Source: Anisus vortex (Eukaryota > Mollusca > Gastropoda > Planorbidae). From it: 64,000 nucleotides of DNA. Positions within the stretch are counted from its first letter, which is position 1. Every line of letters starts with the position of its first letter. Positions 34,433-44,871 of this stretch are shown in pieces. The notes beneath the pieces were generated by a model. It searched no databases and was not told the DNA's origin. It saw nothing but the letters and a program-made list of their open reading frames with translations. Location of the stretch: the NCBI GenBank assembly GCA_949126835.1, contig OX421496.1, positions 15,890,844 to 15,954,843 of the forward strand. Reading direction: 5' to 3'. A program made the position numbers and the translations under genes.

Positions 34433-34661
34433 GAAGAAGCAGAAACAGGGATTGTGCTCGAATATCTGGTTACTGGCCCAGACGTGAGAAGAGTCGAACC
34501 AGGGAATATCATAATGACAACACTGACAACGCTGACAACACTTCATGTGCTCCATACGTCAACAGACGATTCTTGGAAACCAAATTCAGGGGAGAAGAAT
34601 CAGTACGACCCAACGAGAACAACAGCGGCATGGATTGTTACGTGAACCCACCAGTGTTGAG
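34433..34661 (+). CDS. BACK-domain gene, predicted exon 2
   Basis: 229 bp between the acceptor GGACAG and the donor TTGAG|GTATGG. Entering in the phase left by exon 1 it is fully open: Arg/Asn/Asp-rich, with NDNTDNADNTSC, then RRFLETKFRGEESVRP, ending YVNPPVLR. It leaves phase 2, which exon 3 accepts. The last 24 bases and the donor are part of a 34-bp tandem repeat running into the intron, so alternative donors (e.g. 34696) exist and would shift frame. No domain recognised; the usual BTB core is not here. Confidence 0.45.
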
Positions 34662-34756
34662 GTATGGATTGTTACGTGAACCCACCAGTGTTAAGGTATG
34701 GATTTTTACGTGAATCCACCTGTGTTAATGTATGGATTGCTACGTGAATCCACCAG
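34628..34756 (+). repeat. 34-bp minisatellite spanning the exon 2 donor
   Basis: The unit 'gtatggattgttacgtgaac' + 'ccaccagtgttaag' is repeated about four times with drift. The first unit's 3' part is the end of exon 2, so every unit regenerates a donor-like (A/G)AG|GTATGG or a decayed version. Confidence 0.9.
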
Positions 34757-36235
34757 AGACTAGAACACCACAGCCATCCCTAGAAAACTGAACAGTTTTT
34801 TCACGCCCACCCCATCCCCCATTACACTGTGGAATGCAAGCCTACTGGACGTTGTTTATTTATTGGTGACGAAGCTGCTTCTTGCCTATAACCTTCATCC
34901 CTTAGTAATCCCAGCCGCCTTGTATGGAGTCACTAGCATGTTGATCTCGAGCTTCACTGTGTTTTGTCTATAAATTAAAAGTTCGATTCCATTATATTGT
35001 TATGTCCACAATCCCCTTGTGGCCAGAGCTGTGTAGATCTTGCTGATAATTCTCGTTAGTCCTAGGGGAGACTTTAATTATTAGTATTTATGTTTCAGTA
35101 TTACACGAACTCTTCTTATAGTCCTGGGCACAATTCAGTATTTGTATTCCAACATTTCCTTCCTTGTAAATTATGGTAGTAGATAAATCTTATAGTAATG
35201 TATACAACACAATAGGATAGTAACTTGACAAAGAAGCTTCAGTGTAACTGTTGTTGATAGTTTATTTCAGGTGGTATGTTCAATATATACAATATATCTA
35301 TTATGTACAGTTAGAATAAAATAGTGCAAACACAAACGTTCAAAGGAACATATTTTGAAACTCTCTGTCTTTCAGACAAAACAAATCATTAAATACTATC
35401 CGAGTGGTGCAAGGGACAGACCCATTACCAGTAGGGGTGAAAATCATGGTATCATTACAAAACTCATAACAAAAACGATATGAACTTCCCCTATTAAATA
35501 ATGAGTCGTTCCCAGACTCTGAGAATTTGAGATCAACACAGAATCCCAGCATTACCTAGAACCTTTCGTTTTCCTACTAAACGTCCTAATATCGCGTGTA
35601 GTAAGAAAAGAGAGAGAGAGAAGAATAAACATTGCGTGTTCCAATTCTTGGAAAAACAATATACATGACAATATCTAGAAGCATTTAGTTATATAATGAT
35701 ATTGTATGTTGATACAGTGCAATATATTTTTTTATGCTCCTAATTTAAACTGTTAAAATAGTTACATTAATGCAAAGTAAGGTCGCTTATTGATTTAGTT
35801 TTATCGTTAATATTGAATTATAAACGATTGCGCTTTTGTCTTCATGGGAATTGCACGCAACGCTCCAAATAAATACAATGATATATGTCTCCTTTTTTAG
35901 CGCATAAAATTTACATAGCTATCGCTGGTTTTTTAATATTTAAAATTTTTATTTTTTTTAATCAACACACCAGCATATGGCTATTTTTATGTAGGGTAAT
36001 ATCATTTTGTTTTCATGGAGTTTTCAAGTCGGAGTCGGTGTCCGCTTTGAGAGTTCCCTTACATTAGTTAGTATAGTCGTCAAAAGTATTACAAAAATCA
36101 TATAGACAGTGTACTAGCTAAACAATCTTTACGTATACAGTGAAAAAAAAAGAAGAAAAGATTGATTGTCTGCTCTTATATAAAAAAACTACAGCATGCT
36201 ATATTGTTACTGCTAAAAATGTTTTTTTCGTCCAG
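34757..36235 (+). other. Intron 2 of the BACK-domain gene (predicted)
   Basis: Searched by eye for a BTB-coding exon of about 250-300 bp; none seen. A 70-codon minus-strand frame at 35340-35552 has no family match. A GA microsatellite lies near 35608. Acceptor TTTTTTCGTCCAG at 36235. Confidence 0.4.
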
Positions 36236-36318
36236 GTGCCCACCAGCTGACACGAACAACCAAGACGTCACGCTGACCCAATGTCAGATAGACATTCTGC
36301 TGACCCTGGCAGCTTCCT
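36236..36318 (+). CDS. BACK-domain gene, predicted exon 3 (end of BTB-like fold)
   Basis: 83 bp after TTTTTTTCGTCCAG. In the phase given by exon 2 it reads CPPADTNNQDVTLTQCQ, then IDILLTLAAS, and the donor CCT|GTAATG completes Tyr with exon 4. The pattern x-V-x-L-T-x-x-N/C-x-x-x-L-L-x-L-A-x-x-Y matches the last strand and helix of BTB domains before BACK, and the join continues into CSNTAMVDSCKF as in BTB-BACK proteins. Without that splice the frame stops at TAG 36328-36330. Confidence 0.6.
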
Positions 36319-36334
36319 GTAATGCTTAGGTTTC

Positions 36335-36432
36335 TTAGTTTTGACATTTAGTGTTTAGTTTTGACATTTAGTGTTTAGTTTTGACATTTAGTGTTTAGTT
36401 TTGACATTTAGTGTTTAGTTTTGACATTCAGT
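36335..36432 (+). repeat. 20-bp minisatellite just inside intron 3
   Basis: About five copies of 'tttagttttgacatttagtg' beginning 16 bp after the exon 3 donor. Confidence 0.92.
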
Positions 36433-36639
36433 GTTGGAATTGTTCAGTTCAAAAATGTGCCTGACATTATGTTGCAACGTTCAAATAATTTCGTTGAATT
36501 AAAAGTTTATTGTTTTGTTGAAACAAAATATTATAGAACTCTTCAGCTGTTGTTGATTTTTTTTTCAATGTTTTTTTGGCAATTAACTTAATTAAGACAA
36601 TTTCAAATAAATGTACTTTTCTTTTGTTCAATGGTTCAC

Positions 36640-36870
36640 GGTGGTGTATCGGCATAGCGTTTTAAGGCCGTTTTTTTTTTTTAATAATCAGGTTCTTTAC
36701 CTGGCTATGGTGGGTGCCCATGTGTCTAACCAGCTCTGGGTATCTGAAAAAAGTTGGGGGAGTAGAAGCGGGGGAGTTGTGCTGGCCAGACATTCCCATT
36801 GTATGCCGCGGCTAAGGATACTTTTGAACACTATTACATTAGTCCTAAGAAATAAAAAATTTTTTGAAAA
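36640..36870 (+). mobile_element. Degenerate SINE in intron 3
   Basis: Head-like 'gtggtgtatcggcatagcg', then 'ctaaccagctctgggtatct', 'gtgctggccagacattcccattgtatgccgcggct'-type order in separated words matching the SINE body at 44163-44590 and 49245-49475. Truncated at the 3' side. Confidence 0.5.
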
Positions 36871-37110
36871 AGGGAAACTTTACTTTTAGCTTTTTAATTT
36901 AGCTGTAATCATGAACACACTTTATAAATTCATAGTAAATTCTCTAGCATTTCTAATTTCTATCTGGGTCTGCGTTAATACTTTGATCTCCAAAAAATAT
37001 TAAGCATCATGTCACAATAAATAAATAGTCAAAAATTGACTACCTGTTCATGAACTATTTCAATGGCGATAATTTTAAACTCTCCCTCCCTTTACTTCTC
37101 CCTATCTCAG

Positions 37111-37313
37111 ATTGTTCCAACACTGCCATGGTGGACAGCTGCAAGTTCGCCCTCTTGTCATGTGACTACAACACCATCATCAACAACTACCTCATTGCGG
37201 CCAAGTTCCAGCTCTGTGACGTCATGGACAGGCTCCTGGACCAGATACGCGCCAACTTTCTCTGCGTCTCCAGGACTAAAGAGTTCCTAAGTCTCCCGCT
37301 GGATGTCGTCATG
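37111..37313 (+). CDS. BACK-domain gene, exon 4 (start of BACK)
   Basis: 203 bp between acceptor CCCTATCTCAG and donor GTCATG|GTAATA. Reads CSNTAMVDSCKFALLS, then NNYLIAAKFQLCDVMDRLLD, then FLCVSRTKEFLSLPLDVVM. This follows the BTB-BACK pattern: last BTB helix (LVDxCxxFL), then the BACK signature (N-x-x-x-x-x-x-x-A..F.L..L......I..NF..V....EFL.LP...L). BACK domains link BTB dimers to Cullin-3 in many adaptor proteins; that role here is inference. A CA microsatellite starts 10 bp into the following intron. Confidence 0.88.
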
Positions 37314-37319
37314 GTAATA

Positions 37320-37440
37320 TTTTGTGTACACATACACATACATGTACACTCAAATACACACACATACACAGACATACTTACACACTTACACACACACCCA
37401 TACACACACATACACTTACACACATACACACACATCAGTT
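37320..37440 (+). repeat. (CA)n / CACATA microsatellite at intron 4 start
   Basis: CA-rich repeat beginning within about ten bases of the exon 4 donor. Frames running through it are artefacts. Confidence 0.9.
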
Positions 37441-38410
37441 TGGATGTACGATTCTTTGAACTGCTTCGTAGACGCTTCTTACACTTTACATTATCATTAT
37501 TAGCACATGTTGGTCCTATATTAATTTGTGATTGGAATGAGGGAGCTGATGTAAGTCGTCAACAAAACTCACGTAGGTCCAGCACGTAAAGATATAAAAA
37601 ATTTCTCACCTGTATGCAACCGGCTAAGGTCCATTAGACGCCTTAAGCACTTAGAAGATTATGACACCCCCTTCACTTATATAAGTCTATGGAATTAAAA
37701 CAGAAAGAAGTATTATGCAACCAACAGCACAGTGACACAACCTGACTAAGCTACCCTACTAGCAGTATTGTGATATGGGGGCTATGAATAATGATAAATT
37801 ATTGCTAGGGAAAGTTATAATGGTGCCCACCTTTATTTTATGCCCAAGGCAGGTAGTCATTTAGCTTAGTGGCGAATCCAGCCTTTCCTGTGTGTAACAT
37901 TAACATACAAGTCCAGCAGCAATAATGTGTATATACTTGCTTATATACGAAGTTGGTTAACCTCTATCGTTTCTTTATTACCATAATTTAGTATGGGTGT
38001 TATAAAAAAAAAGTCTAGTTTCTAATCTGCTCACATTAGATTATGCATTGTTTTATTTTACGCTGCTTGTTCAGTCTTCAATCACCCTATTTAAACAAGT
38101 GGGATCATACAAAAACAGTAATAATAAGAACACAATCAGTTAAAACACATGTTCAATGTAGGCTATACAAGAATGGCTTAATTCATTCTACTAAAACATT
38201 AAACACTTTCCCTTCTTAACAACAACAATTGGCATTTAGCGCTTGACATATTGAGTGAATCGTGCGATGGAAACACGTTGAGGTGGTCCTCTACGTCATT
38301 TGAGTGCACAAGATCCCGGGAGACTGAAACGGCATTCACCTTTTTTGGATGCACCATTTTAAAATTTTTTTCTCCATTGACGGTCCTGCATTCGTGCGAC
38401 TCCCATAGAT

Positions 38411-38575
38411 CAGGGATTGGCAACCTACGACACGAGTGCCAGACTTGGCACTTTCGGCATGCAGAGCGATTTAAAAGAAACAAAAAACAAAGCAATTCAA
38501 GTCTCTACTACTGGAAAAAAAACAGGACGAGTTTTAGACTGTTGGCATGAATGAATTAACGAGACAAACTAATTT
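38411..38575 (+). mobile_element. hAT-type 'GGTCGGCAACC' family, 5' part only
   Basis: Left end CAGGGATTGGCAACC, then 'agtgccagacttggcac' and 'tcaagtctctactac' as in 55616-55821. No right terminus is found, so truncated. Lies in intron 4. Confidence 0.7.
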
Positions 38576-38675
38576 AGTTCACTAATATCAACAAATTTTC
38601 CGACACCTGCTATAGATGATTTATTCCCATTAGTGATTGATGATGGTTGATGATTGATTAATTCCCGTCCCACAG

Positions 38676-38781
38676 ATGTTCCTGCAGGACAATTTCATAA
38701 ACAGTGACAACGAGCTTGACATTTTCTTTGCCGCACTGAACTGGGTGGACTTCAACAAGATGCAGAGACTGCCGGATGCAG
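38676..38781 (+). CDS. BACK-domain gene, exon 5
   Basis: 106 bp after CCGTCCCACAG, donor GCAG|GTCGGT, phase 0 to phase 1. Reads MFLQDNFINSDNELDIFFAA, then LNWVDFNKMQRLPDA. This is the central BACK motif (L..D.L.v.sE..vf.A...Wv..d...R....). Codon use is GC-richer than the flanks. Joins exons 4 and 6 in frame. Confidence 0.92.
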
Positions 38782-40126
38782 GTCGGTTACTAGATGACTT
38801 CTCAGTGATTTAAACTTGTTGATTGTTATATTTATTGGGATCATTTTTTTTTTTAATTAGCTGATCAACCATTTGAATTTAAATTTATATTAAGTCGCCC
38901 ATTGTAATTGTTTTCATCTATCTCTCCATCCGCCCATCTATCTATCCTTTATAATAATAATTACACGCAATATGCATATAGGTCATCATTGGAATAGTCG
39001 ACTATTATTGTTAAAGCGCATCATTTAACTTTTGATATTTAAGTAGCAGCAGTGCTCAAATTATTTCAAATGCGTTCGTACCGCCCACTTGCCCTTTAAC
39101 ACCCCCTATAACGCCACCGGAAACGTGAGCTCCCCCCTCCCCCTCCGTCCTATACTGCCGCATCGACCAGGTGTACAGTGCAAAAAAGAATCGGGGATTC
39201 CGAGAAGAAGTCATTCGAGTCATCAAATAGCAGAAATATTAAAGCTAACGGTTCGACTTATTATACTCTTTGATCTGATATGCAAAATAATGAAAAAAAA
39301 AATTGTTAAACCTTTATATTTACTTCGCTTTGGTTTGTGTCTTTCTTACTTGTTGGCAAAGAGGGGGGGGGGGGGGAACTGCTAAAGGCATAATGAAAAT
39401 GCATAAAAGCGTTAGCAAAACGGAGTTTTCTGCGGAACATAGGGTTTGATTAGTTCGTTGAGATAAAACAAAAATAAACAAATGTTTTTTTTAATACAAT
39501 CTAATATTTCAAATAACAGATAACAAACTTGTTTAATATTACATTTACGTTTAGAGAACTACATTAAGATTTGAAATAGATGTGGCTTATTTATTACGCT
39601 CGCACCCATTCATTTGTTTTGTTTTTTCATGTATAGTATAGGGGAGGTAAACGTGTATATTATTTTTATTTATCATCGTAATATCAGAGTTATCCCAATT
39701 TTTCTAGCAACTGTGTCCCTACGGATGATACGGGATTAAAAAAAAAAATTGAACTATCTTAGATTACACGATAAATGCAAAGATCTTATGTGTGTGTCAC
39801 TGTGTTGGACACACTTTCCATTTGCATGTAAAGGCAAACAGTTCCCCGAACAGTATGTCATGTGTCATGTGTCATGTATTTTGAGACATGCAGCGTTTCC
39901 TTACACATTTACAGTATATGTGTGTGTGTGTATGTTTGTGTGCGTGTACACTTTTTTTTATCCGTGTGTGTGTGTGTGTATGTTTGTGTGTACATTTATT
40001 TATCCGTGTGTGTGTGTGTGTGTATGTTTGTGTGTGTACAATTTTTGTTATCCGTTTGTGTGTGTGTGTGTATATTTGTGTGCGTGTATGCTAGACATAG
40101 AGAAGATACTATTGTTACTTGACCAG
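38782..40126 (+). other. Intron 5 of the BACK-domain gene
   Basis: Contains a C-rich block near 39085-39160 resembling the 'accgcccacttgccctt' end of the CATA hAT-like family (fragment), a G run at 39363-39376, and a long TG microsatellite at 39905-40095. The 129-codon frame 39749-40138 is a TG-repeat artefact. Confidence 0.6.
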
Positions 40127-40250
40127 GTAAACTGCTGAACTGTGTGAGGTATGTCTACATCAACCCTGCAGACATCTTACTGTACGTGGAGCCCAATCTA
40201 CATCTCTTCACTGGACCTGACGGCATGGAGGCCATGCTTAATATATACAG
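40127..40250 (+). CDS. BACK-domain gene, exon 6 (end of BACK)
   Basis: 124 bp after TTGTTACTTGACCAG, donor ATACAG|GTAGGT, phase 1 to phase 2. Reads LLNCVRYVYINPADILLYVE and LFTGPDGMEAMLNIYR, matching the end of BACK domains (LL..VR...i.p..L...v......l.......ll.e...y). With exon 7 it continues YRALILSG. Confidence 0.9.
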
Positions 40251-40440
40251 GTAGGTCTACATCTTGACTACTGTTCACTCTAAATATCTATTGACACAGG
40301 TGGGTACATCTTGAACACTGGTTACTGTAAATATCTATTTACACAGGTGGGTACATCTTGAACACTGGTTACTGTAAATATCTATTTTTATAATGGTGGG
40401 TACATCTTGACCACTGGTCACTATATGTATACAGCTTAGT
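40251..40440 (+). repeat. 47-49-bp minisatellite starting at the exon 6 donor
   Basis: About four units, each beginning GTAGGT or GTGGGT, then 'acatcttgaacactgg' and 'ttactgtaaatatctattt', the first two ending ACACAG. Each new unit start therefore mimics the real donor ATACAG|GTAGGT. Confidence 0.9.
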
Positions 40441-41994
40441 ATATCATGACAATTAGTTATTGTAAATATCAATACATCGATAAAGAATACATCGATAAAG
40501 CTAAAGCGGCCTACAGACAGAACTGGCAGGTTTCGGCATGCGGGCTTCCAAATTAAAAAACAACAACATGGGAAGTAGCGTCGGAGCTATATGTCCACTT
40601 TATATACACAGTGCTCCTGTATGGGAGGCTAAGGTTGATCACTGGCACCATTCAACTAGCGACACCTACTTTTTTCGAGAAGGCATCGGATGCTATCCCT
40701 CTGATGGGCAAGTGAATCGCATTATGTCGTTGTACTTGTGTAAGAAACAAGCCTAAGATATACTAAGTTTTTGAATAAACGTGTTAATTTCTTTTCAAAG
40801 ATCATCTACCTCTATAAACTTTAGTAGACACAAACACTATTTTATTAATGATGCCTCTTTAAGATTTCTTATACACTAAAATGCCCGCATGCCTATTTCA
40901 AAAAAAAGAAATTTCAAATAGAAAGGTAATTTAGGGGGAACAATAAAATTATTTGTTTTGCGAAGTAATATTATTCTTGTTACTTCCCTTGTTCTATACT
41001 GGTAATGTATTTATGGAAGTTTCACATTGGGTTCAAAATAAGATCTAGATGTTTAAAACTGTTTTTTTTAAATATATTTCAGAATAATATTTTTTTTACA
41101 GTATTAAAATAAACTATTTCTTTTGTACTTCATAAATATAATATACAAATTAAAATGTCTTTAATGTTATCTATACTTTTTTAAATCATCAGCATTACTA
41201 CTAGTCAAACATGCTCAAATGGACAAGTATTAACGTGTATGCATGCATAAAAGGTCACATGCAATAACATTTCCGTTCTTATTCGATCATTTTCTTCGAA
41301 ACAATGTCTGTGTGCTACTTTACTGGTTGTACTTAAATTTGTTGGGGATTAAAATTTATTTCATTTCCAAAAGATGTTTACAAAATAAAAAAATGTATTG
41401 TGGAAGTCAGAAGTGAAAAATCACCTTTTTAAAATATCAAACTTATTGCTTAATGCAAAAGATTTGAAAAGAATTTTTGTTATTCGTTTTTATGAATTTA
41501 CGCATTTTGTTTTTCAATAACCAAGAAAACGCAACTCTTGACTCATTTATTTTGTAAACAAATAAACATTTTAGCTCACGCGACTGACACTTGAGTATTA
41601 ATTATCGCCTACTCACTTTTGATGTTAAAAACGGATTCCTCATAACTAATATTGTATCCTTTGTATAATTCTAAAAGACTAGAACTGGCCGTCGAGGTTG
41701 AAATCAATTGTCAAACACCAGTAAAAGCATGCTTTTTTTGTTTATTAGTTTAACAATAGAACAGGAAGTTCACGAACATTACAGTTCAAAAGGTCACACT
41801 TAATTAAGACTCCTCCATAGGCTACTATTCTCTGAACAGAATAGGTTACATGTAATAAAGCGGTTATTTACAATAGGCGATATTTAGAGGTCATGCAAAC
41901 TGGAGAGGTCGCATAAACTGGATAGGTCATAACTGCACAGATACACGAACTGGAAAGTGATTTAAACGTAAAGATGACGTGTCAATGTATCTGA
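40441..41994 (+). other. Intron 6, proximal part
   Basis: AT-rich. The short GC-richer stretch 40500-40755 has a 72-codon frame but no donor/acceptor pair in phase and no family match. Confidence 0.4.
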
Positions 41995-42607
41995 ATAGGT
42001 CATCATCTGGGTAGGTCATCATCTGGGTAGGTCATCATCTGGGTAGGTCATCATATGGGTAAGTCATCATATGGGTAGGTCATCATCTGGGTAGGTCATC
42101 ATCTGGGTAGGTCATCATCTAAGTAGGTCATCAATTGGGTAGGTCATCATCTGGGTAGGTCATCAATTGGGTAGGTCATCATCTGGGTAGGTCATCATCT
42201 GGGTAGGTCATCATCTGGGTAGGTCATCATCTGGGTAGGTCATCATCTGGGTAGGTCATCATCTGGGTAGGTCATCAGCTGGGTAGGTCATCCTATGGGT
42301 AGGTCATCAGCTGGGTAGGTCATCCTATGGGTAGGTCATCATCTGGGTAGGTCATCATCTGGGTAGGTCATCATCTGGGTAGGTCATCATCTGGGTAGGT
42401 CATCATCTGGGTAGGTCATCATCTGGGTAGGTCATCATCTGGGTAGGTCATCATCTGGGTAGGTCATCATCTGAGTAGGTCATCATCTGGGTAGGTCATC
42501 AATTGGGTTAGTCATCATATGGGTAGGTCATCATCTGGGTAGGTCATCATCTGGGTAGGTCATCATCTGGGTAGGTCATCATCTGGGTAGGTCATCATAT
42601 GGGTCAT
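41995..42607 (+). repeat. 16-bp minisatellite of nuclear-receptor half-sites
   Basis: About 37 units of 'gggtaggtcatcatct', with minor variants (aattg, agctg, cctat). Every unit contains AGGTCA in the same orientation, spaced 16 bp. Lies in intron 6 of the BACK-domain gene. Scattered related words flank it on both sides (e.g. 'ggataggtcat'). Confidence 0.95.
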
Positions 42608-43040
42608 CAAAATTAAAGTGACTCATATGATATCGTCAAAATATATAATTCACACCACATCCGCCCTTCCCTACTGCACAGATTTGCAAGACTGAAATAC
42701 TTGACAAAATTCATCAATGCTTATAAATAAGTAATAATCCTTAACATCGAACACTGGCTTCCTTGAAGGCATAACACGTAATACACTATCGTCCCCCTAT
42801 TTCGAAATTGACTATTTATATACTAATTGCCAGACCAAACAACATTTTCACAATTCATTATAAGTCAGCACAGGACAAAAAAAGTCACGTGAAAGAAATA
42901 TATTCATTAACTGGATAGGTTATAAGATCTGAATAGGTCATCAGTCATCTGAACTTGATGGGTCATAGTCATAGAGTAATATGTATATTTATTTTTTCAG
43001 TACATTCCAAGTCGGTGATAAGGGACGAATGGGCTCCACT

Positions 43041-43222
43041 CAGTGCCCTCACTTAGGGAAGGGGGGAAGAGGGGGTCTAATGCCCGGGGGCGGCACTTTC
43101 AGGGGGGCGGCAAATGTAGTCTAAATATAGCAAATATAGCACTAAACAAGCAGTTACAGTATGCATGAGGTCAGCGCTGAAACTTTTGCCCTGGGGCGTC
43201 ACATAAGCCTGTAAAGGCACTG
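43041..43222. mobile_element. hAT-type MITE (182 bp) in intron 6
   Basis: Ends CAGTGCCCTCACTTAGG and (reversed) CAGTGCCTTTACAGGC, with a perfect 8-bp duplication GCTCCACT (43033-43040, 43223-43230). Confidence 0.92.
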
Positions 43223-43230
43223 GCTCCACT

Positions 43231-44162
43231 GCCCTTTCGCAAGGACTAGCCCCCTTCCCTCCACCTGTTAGGAGATAGAAATACACTCGGTGCCTCTGGT
43301 ATTTTATCCAGAAGCCTCCGTCACTTCCCATTAAAAAAAGTAAATTACTAATAATATTTTACTTACTTGTGTGAGTACTTCCGGAAACAAGATGGCGGCA
43401 ATAGGTTGCGTAAATTCCATGTAACTTTTGGATCAAACCCACAGTTTGTGGACAAGAGTGCGCTGAGCATATAAAACGTGTTATCACGGAGAGGAGCGGT
43501 ATATAAATGACTATCTTTATTATCATTATGCCTCGTGTTCTTTGATAAACTCACGTGTCCCAGTCAGTTGTTGTGTACGCTACGTGTGTAAGTGACACTG
43601 AGGAGGGAAAGAACTTGCTGGAGCAGGCAATAGAGCCTGGTGGGTACATGTAACCAAAATCACGTGATCAAATGACACAAATGTCATGTCCAGGAAAAGG
43701 TCAAATGCAAAATAAAGATATCCTTTATTTAAAAAAATGGCGAGGGTCTAGAAAAAATGTGTGTGATTTGCTGTAGCGGTCATGTGACCTGTCAAATTAA
43801 GGTTTTCGGGCGTGGCCTAATTTTCAGTCTGGTTACGTGGAAGACGTTTAGACATAGATTTACACAAGGGTGTAAACATGTTGGTTTCCCCGATGTACTG
43901 GGGTTCTACTTCCGCTTTCGGGATTTCTCTTCCCAAAGTGAACCGAAAGTCGAAACCAAAAAAATTACAAAGTAGAATACAGAGCTATGTATGGATTGAG
44001 TACAGACAATCGGTTCTACAAAAGAGGCTTACGGAGATATGGTGGAGCCTTTAAACCTACATTGAACGCATTCGTTGGAGTGATGTCCGGGGACATAAAG
44101 GGGTGAATACTGTCAGTTCGCATGGGACACGGTAGCTAGCCGACTGGCGACTGGACTGAATA
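43231..44162 (+). other. Intron 6, middle part
   Basis: Non-coding; the 72-codon frame at 43757-43975 has no recognised motif. Nothing else identified. Confidence 0.4.
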
Positions 44163-44590
44163 GAGGGTGTCCCTGAGTGTACCAAGCTCTGATGGAGGGT
44201 GTCCCTGAGTGTACCAAGCTCTGATGGAGGGTGTCCCTGAGTGTACCAAGCTCTGAAGTGTACCTGACATTAGATGGGGTAAAGTAAAGGCGGCTGGGTA
44301 TTGTACTGGCCACACAATCAACTAGTATGTCCCTGAGTGTACCAAGCTCTGATGTGTACCTGACATTAGATGGGGTAAAGTAAAGGCGGCTGGGTATTGT
44401 ACTGGCCACACAATCAACTAGTATGTCCATGAGTGTACAAGCTCTGATGTGTACCTGACATTAGATGGGGTAAAGTAAAGGCGGCTAGGCTTTGTGCTGG
44501 TCCCACAATCAACTAGTAAGCCGTGACCACAGAAACTGGTGAGCGCTTATTTGTCAGCCCTATGGTCCGAAGGGTAGTTTACTTTACCTA
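44163..44590 (+). mobile_element. SINE body with internal tandem amplification
   Basis: Three 32-bp units (gagggtgtccctgagtgtac + caagctctgatg) are followed by two to three 94-bp units containing 'gtacctgacattagatgggg', 'taaagtaaaggcggct' and 'ccacacaatcaactagtatg'. It ends with 'ccgtgaccacagaaactgg' and 'gtagtttactttacctac', the same 3' end as the SINE at 49245-49475. Confidence 0.8.
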
Positions 44591-44871
44591 CTGTCAGTTC
44601 TTAGTGTATTAAAGTTCTAGAATGTGTAAGAGTTGTGGTCTAAAGCTTGTTCCGTGACGAGATCGGGGGAACGGGACATTCAATGGAGGGTGGCGAAATC
44701 ACAACGTCCAGCTTGGGACGTGATTGCACGGGGCGAGTCTTTTACTGTCCTCTCAGTTACCTTTTCATCTACTTAGGTAACTCGACATTTCTCAATCCCT
44801 AGGTCCTAGTTACTTCTACATAATGTCTAGGATAGCTCATTTGAATTCATTTTCCCACAATCAGTCTAGAT

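Noticed and set aside
35340..35552. 70-codon minus-strand frame in intron 2, considered as a hidden gene
   Set aside because: No domain, no splice signals, and composition similar to surrounding intron.
36319..36330. Reading exon 3 through to TAG as a short alternative terminal exon
   Set aside because: Possible, but the donor at 36319 restores the BTB-BACK continuity in phase, which is better supported.
39749..40138. 129-codon open frame overlapping BACK exon 6
   Set aside because: Composed of TG microsatellite translated as Val/Cys repeats; the real coding exon begins at 40127 in another frame.
41995..42607. Regular repeats considered as a CRISPR array
   Set aside because: 16-bp contiguous tandem units with no unique spacers, in a eukaryotic intron.
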